64,000 nucleotides of DNA from Solitalea canadensis DSM 3403. GTDB taxonomy: Bacteria; Bacteroidota; Bacteroidia; Sphingobacteriales; Sphingobacteriaceae. Numbering within the stretch: the first letter of the stretch is position 1; each line of letters begins with the position of its first letter. The stretch lies in the NCBI RefSeq assembly GCF_000242635.2, contig NC_017770.1:1240001-1304000 (forward strand), given 5' to 3'. The translations under genes and the position numbers were made by a program. Shown in pieces: positions 62,976 to 64,000 of this stretch. The notes under the pieces were generated by a model. That model saw only the letters and a list, made by a program, of their open reading frames with translations, was not told the DNA's origin and did not search any database.

Positions 62976-64000
62976 TCAGGAATGAGTAAGTTTCACATTT
63001 TCAATCGGTTTGATTGATATGACACGACTCCGGTAAATCAGGTATAACCCAACGGTAATTAAAGCAATTAAACCTTCTGCCAATACCGCATAGCGAGGAC
63101 CGATATGCTGAGCAAGTAAACCAATTAATAAACTTCCAATAGGAATCATTCCTTGGTACGCCATCACAAAATAACTGATAGCCCGTGCCCTCATGGCTGG
63201 TATCGAGTGTGTCTGGATATAAGTATTAATGGACGAAGTTTGCGCCATCATGCCAACACCTGCAAGTGTCATGAAAAGAAGGGCCAGTGGTAACCATCCT
63301 GATAATGATAAGAATAATAAACTGACGCCTAATATAATACAGGCTGTAATCATAATTTTGATCAGGTTTTTACTTGATTTTAAGGTGGCCATATAAATGG
63401 CGCTTAAAATAGATCCTAACCCGGCGGCACTCTCAAACCAGCTGAAGGTTTTAGCATCTCCATTAAAAATGTCCTTCGCAAAAATGGGCATTAACGTATT
63501 AAATGGAATAACAAACAAACTGCTGATTGTAAGCATTAAGATCAGGCTGCTCAATTCTTTATCGCGTGAAACATATTTAAAACCTTCTTGTAATTCATCC
63601 CAGATACTGGCTTGTGAAGTAGTATGCGGTGTTAAAGATAGTTTCATCATGGATAAGCAAATTAATACAGGCAGATAACTGAAAAAGTTAATGGCAAAGC
63701 AGAAATCTTCACCCAATGTGCTTAAAATAATACCTGCAACAGCCGGACCTGCAATACGGGCAAAATTGGTCATTGTTGAATTCAATGCGATCGCATTTGG
63801 TAAGTCATCTTTATTATCAACCATGTCAACCATCATTGATTGCCTACAGGTAACATCAAATGCATTAATGATACCTTGTGCAAGACTGAGGAGTAGGATG
63901 GTTGGAATGTTGTAAAACTTAAAGAAGATAACAGCCGCTAATGCTCCGGCTTGCAGCATCGAAACAACTTGTGTGGTTATTAAAACTTTAAACCTGTTGT
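62976..64000 (-). CDS. MFS transporter (MFS_3 / EntS-like), 5' end outside window
   Basis: The minus-strand frame stays open to the window edge, reading NRFKVLITTQVVSMLQAGAL upstream of the first Met (63959), so the N-terminal two or three helices are missing. About 341 residues are present with some eight hydrophobic helices. AFDVTCRQSMMVDMVDNKDD and NARIAGP-type NSTMTNFARIAGPAVAGI are typical of the MFS_3 exporters related to the enterobactin exporter EntS. The substrate is unknown. Confidence 0.85.
   Translation of the reverse strand, partial: NRFKVLITTQVVSMLQAGALAAVIFFKFYNIPTILLLSLAQGIINAFDVTCRQSMMVDMVDNKDDLPNAIALNSTMTNFARIAGPAVAGIILSTLGEDFCFAINFFSYLPVLICLSMMKLSLTPHTTSQASIWDELQEGFKYVSRDKELSSLILMLTISSLFVIPFNTLMPIFAKDIFNGDAKTFSWFESAAGLGSILSAIYMATLKSSKNLIKIMITACIILGVSLLFLSLSGWLPLALLFMTLAGVGMMAQTSSINTYIQTHSIPAMRARAISYFVMAYQGMIPIGSLLIGLLAQHIGPRYAVLAEGLIALITVGLYLIYRSRVISIKPIENVKLTHS

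Overview
The window is about 64 kb of AT-rich chromosomal DNA from a member of the Bacteroidota, most likely a Sphingobacteriales-type soil or freshwater organism. Several things point there. Recognisable promoters have the TTG / TAnnTTTG form of that phylum and few genes have strong Shine-Dalgarno sequences. There is a TonB-dependent receptor with a carboxypeptidase-regulatory N-domain, a TamB/Omp85 pair, Mla-type lipid transport, many secreted glycosidases, and the four-gene ligase-associated DNA repair cluster. This placement is inferred from gene content, not from a marker gene. No rRNA, tRNA, CRISPR array, prophage or complete insertion sequence is visible.

Layout. 1-11 kb is a co-directional run for cell-wall (MurNAc) salvage. 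It starts with the tail of a GH9 glycosidase joined to a NodB-like deacetylase across a -1 frame break. It continues with a phosphoesterase/beta-propeller protein, a NagZ-AmiE-like fusion, MurQ, an SSS transporter and a D-lactate dehydrogenase-like flavoprotein. MurQ releases GlcNAc-6-P and D-lactate, and the last gene can oxidise the lactate. After an AlkD-like gene and a DeoR regulator (11-13 kb) comes an aspartase / OmpA-lipoprotein / Dcu transporter / Crp-like regulator group (13-18 kb) suited to aspartate-fumarate metabolism. The Crp-like regulator carries a degenerate receiver domain. 18-30 kb holds an LTA-synthase-like enzyme, a two-component system with TonB receptor and PAP2 phosphatase, a ferredoxin-type reductase, a membrane phosphoesterase and a degenerate DEAD-box protein.

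30-40 kb is a secreted hydrolase region: trehalase, a ceramidase-like enzyme, two GH30 enzymes and a GH5-CBM6 enzyme, ending in a decayed nucleotidyltransferase pseudogene. 40-51 kb is an envelope-biogenesis run: TamB, an Omp85 protein, MlaE-MlaF-MlaD and two small proteins. 51-58 kb is the ligase-associated repair cluster (exonuclease, ATP-dependent ligase, DEXH helicase, PdeM). It is interrupted by a 4 x 82-bp repeat array whose hairpin is shared with a second locus near 34.5 kb. 58-64 kb holds mini-membrane proteins, a GT4 / glycogen-debranching pair, a DUF2383-type four-helix protein and a truncated MFS exporter.

The strongest unusual signals are: (1) the GH9/NodB junction, where a dnaX-type A_AAA_AAG heptamer, an upstream GGAGG and a downstream mini-hairpin coincide with the frame break; (2) the Crp/Fnr regulator whose fused receiver has lost its phosphorylation residues, with two TGA-N6-TCA boxes at the nearby aspartase promoter; (3) the BIME-like repeat family with covarying hairpins; (4) the compact NagZ-AmiE / MurQ / transporter / D-lactate dehydrogenase salvage operon, which lacks a visible MurNAc kinase.
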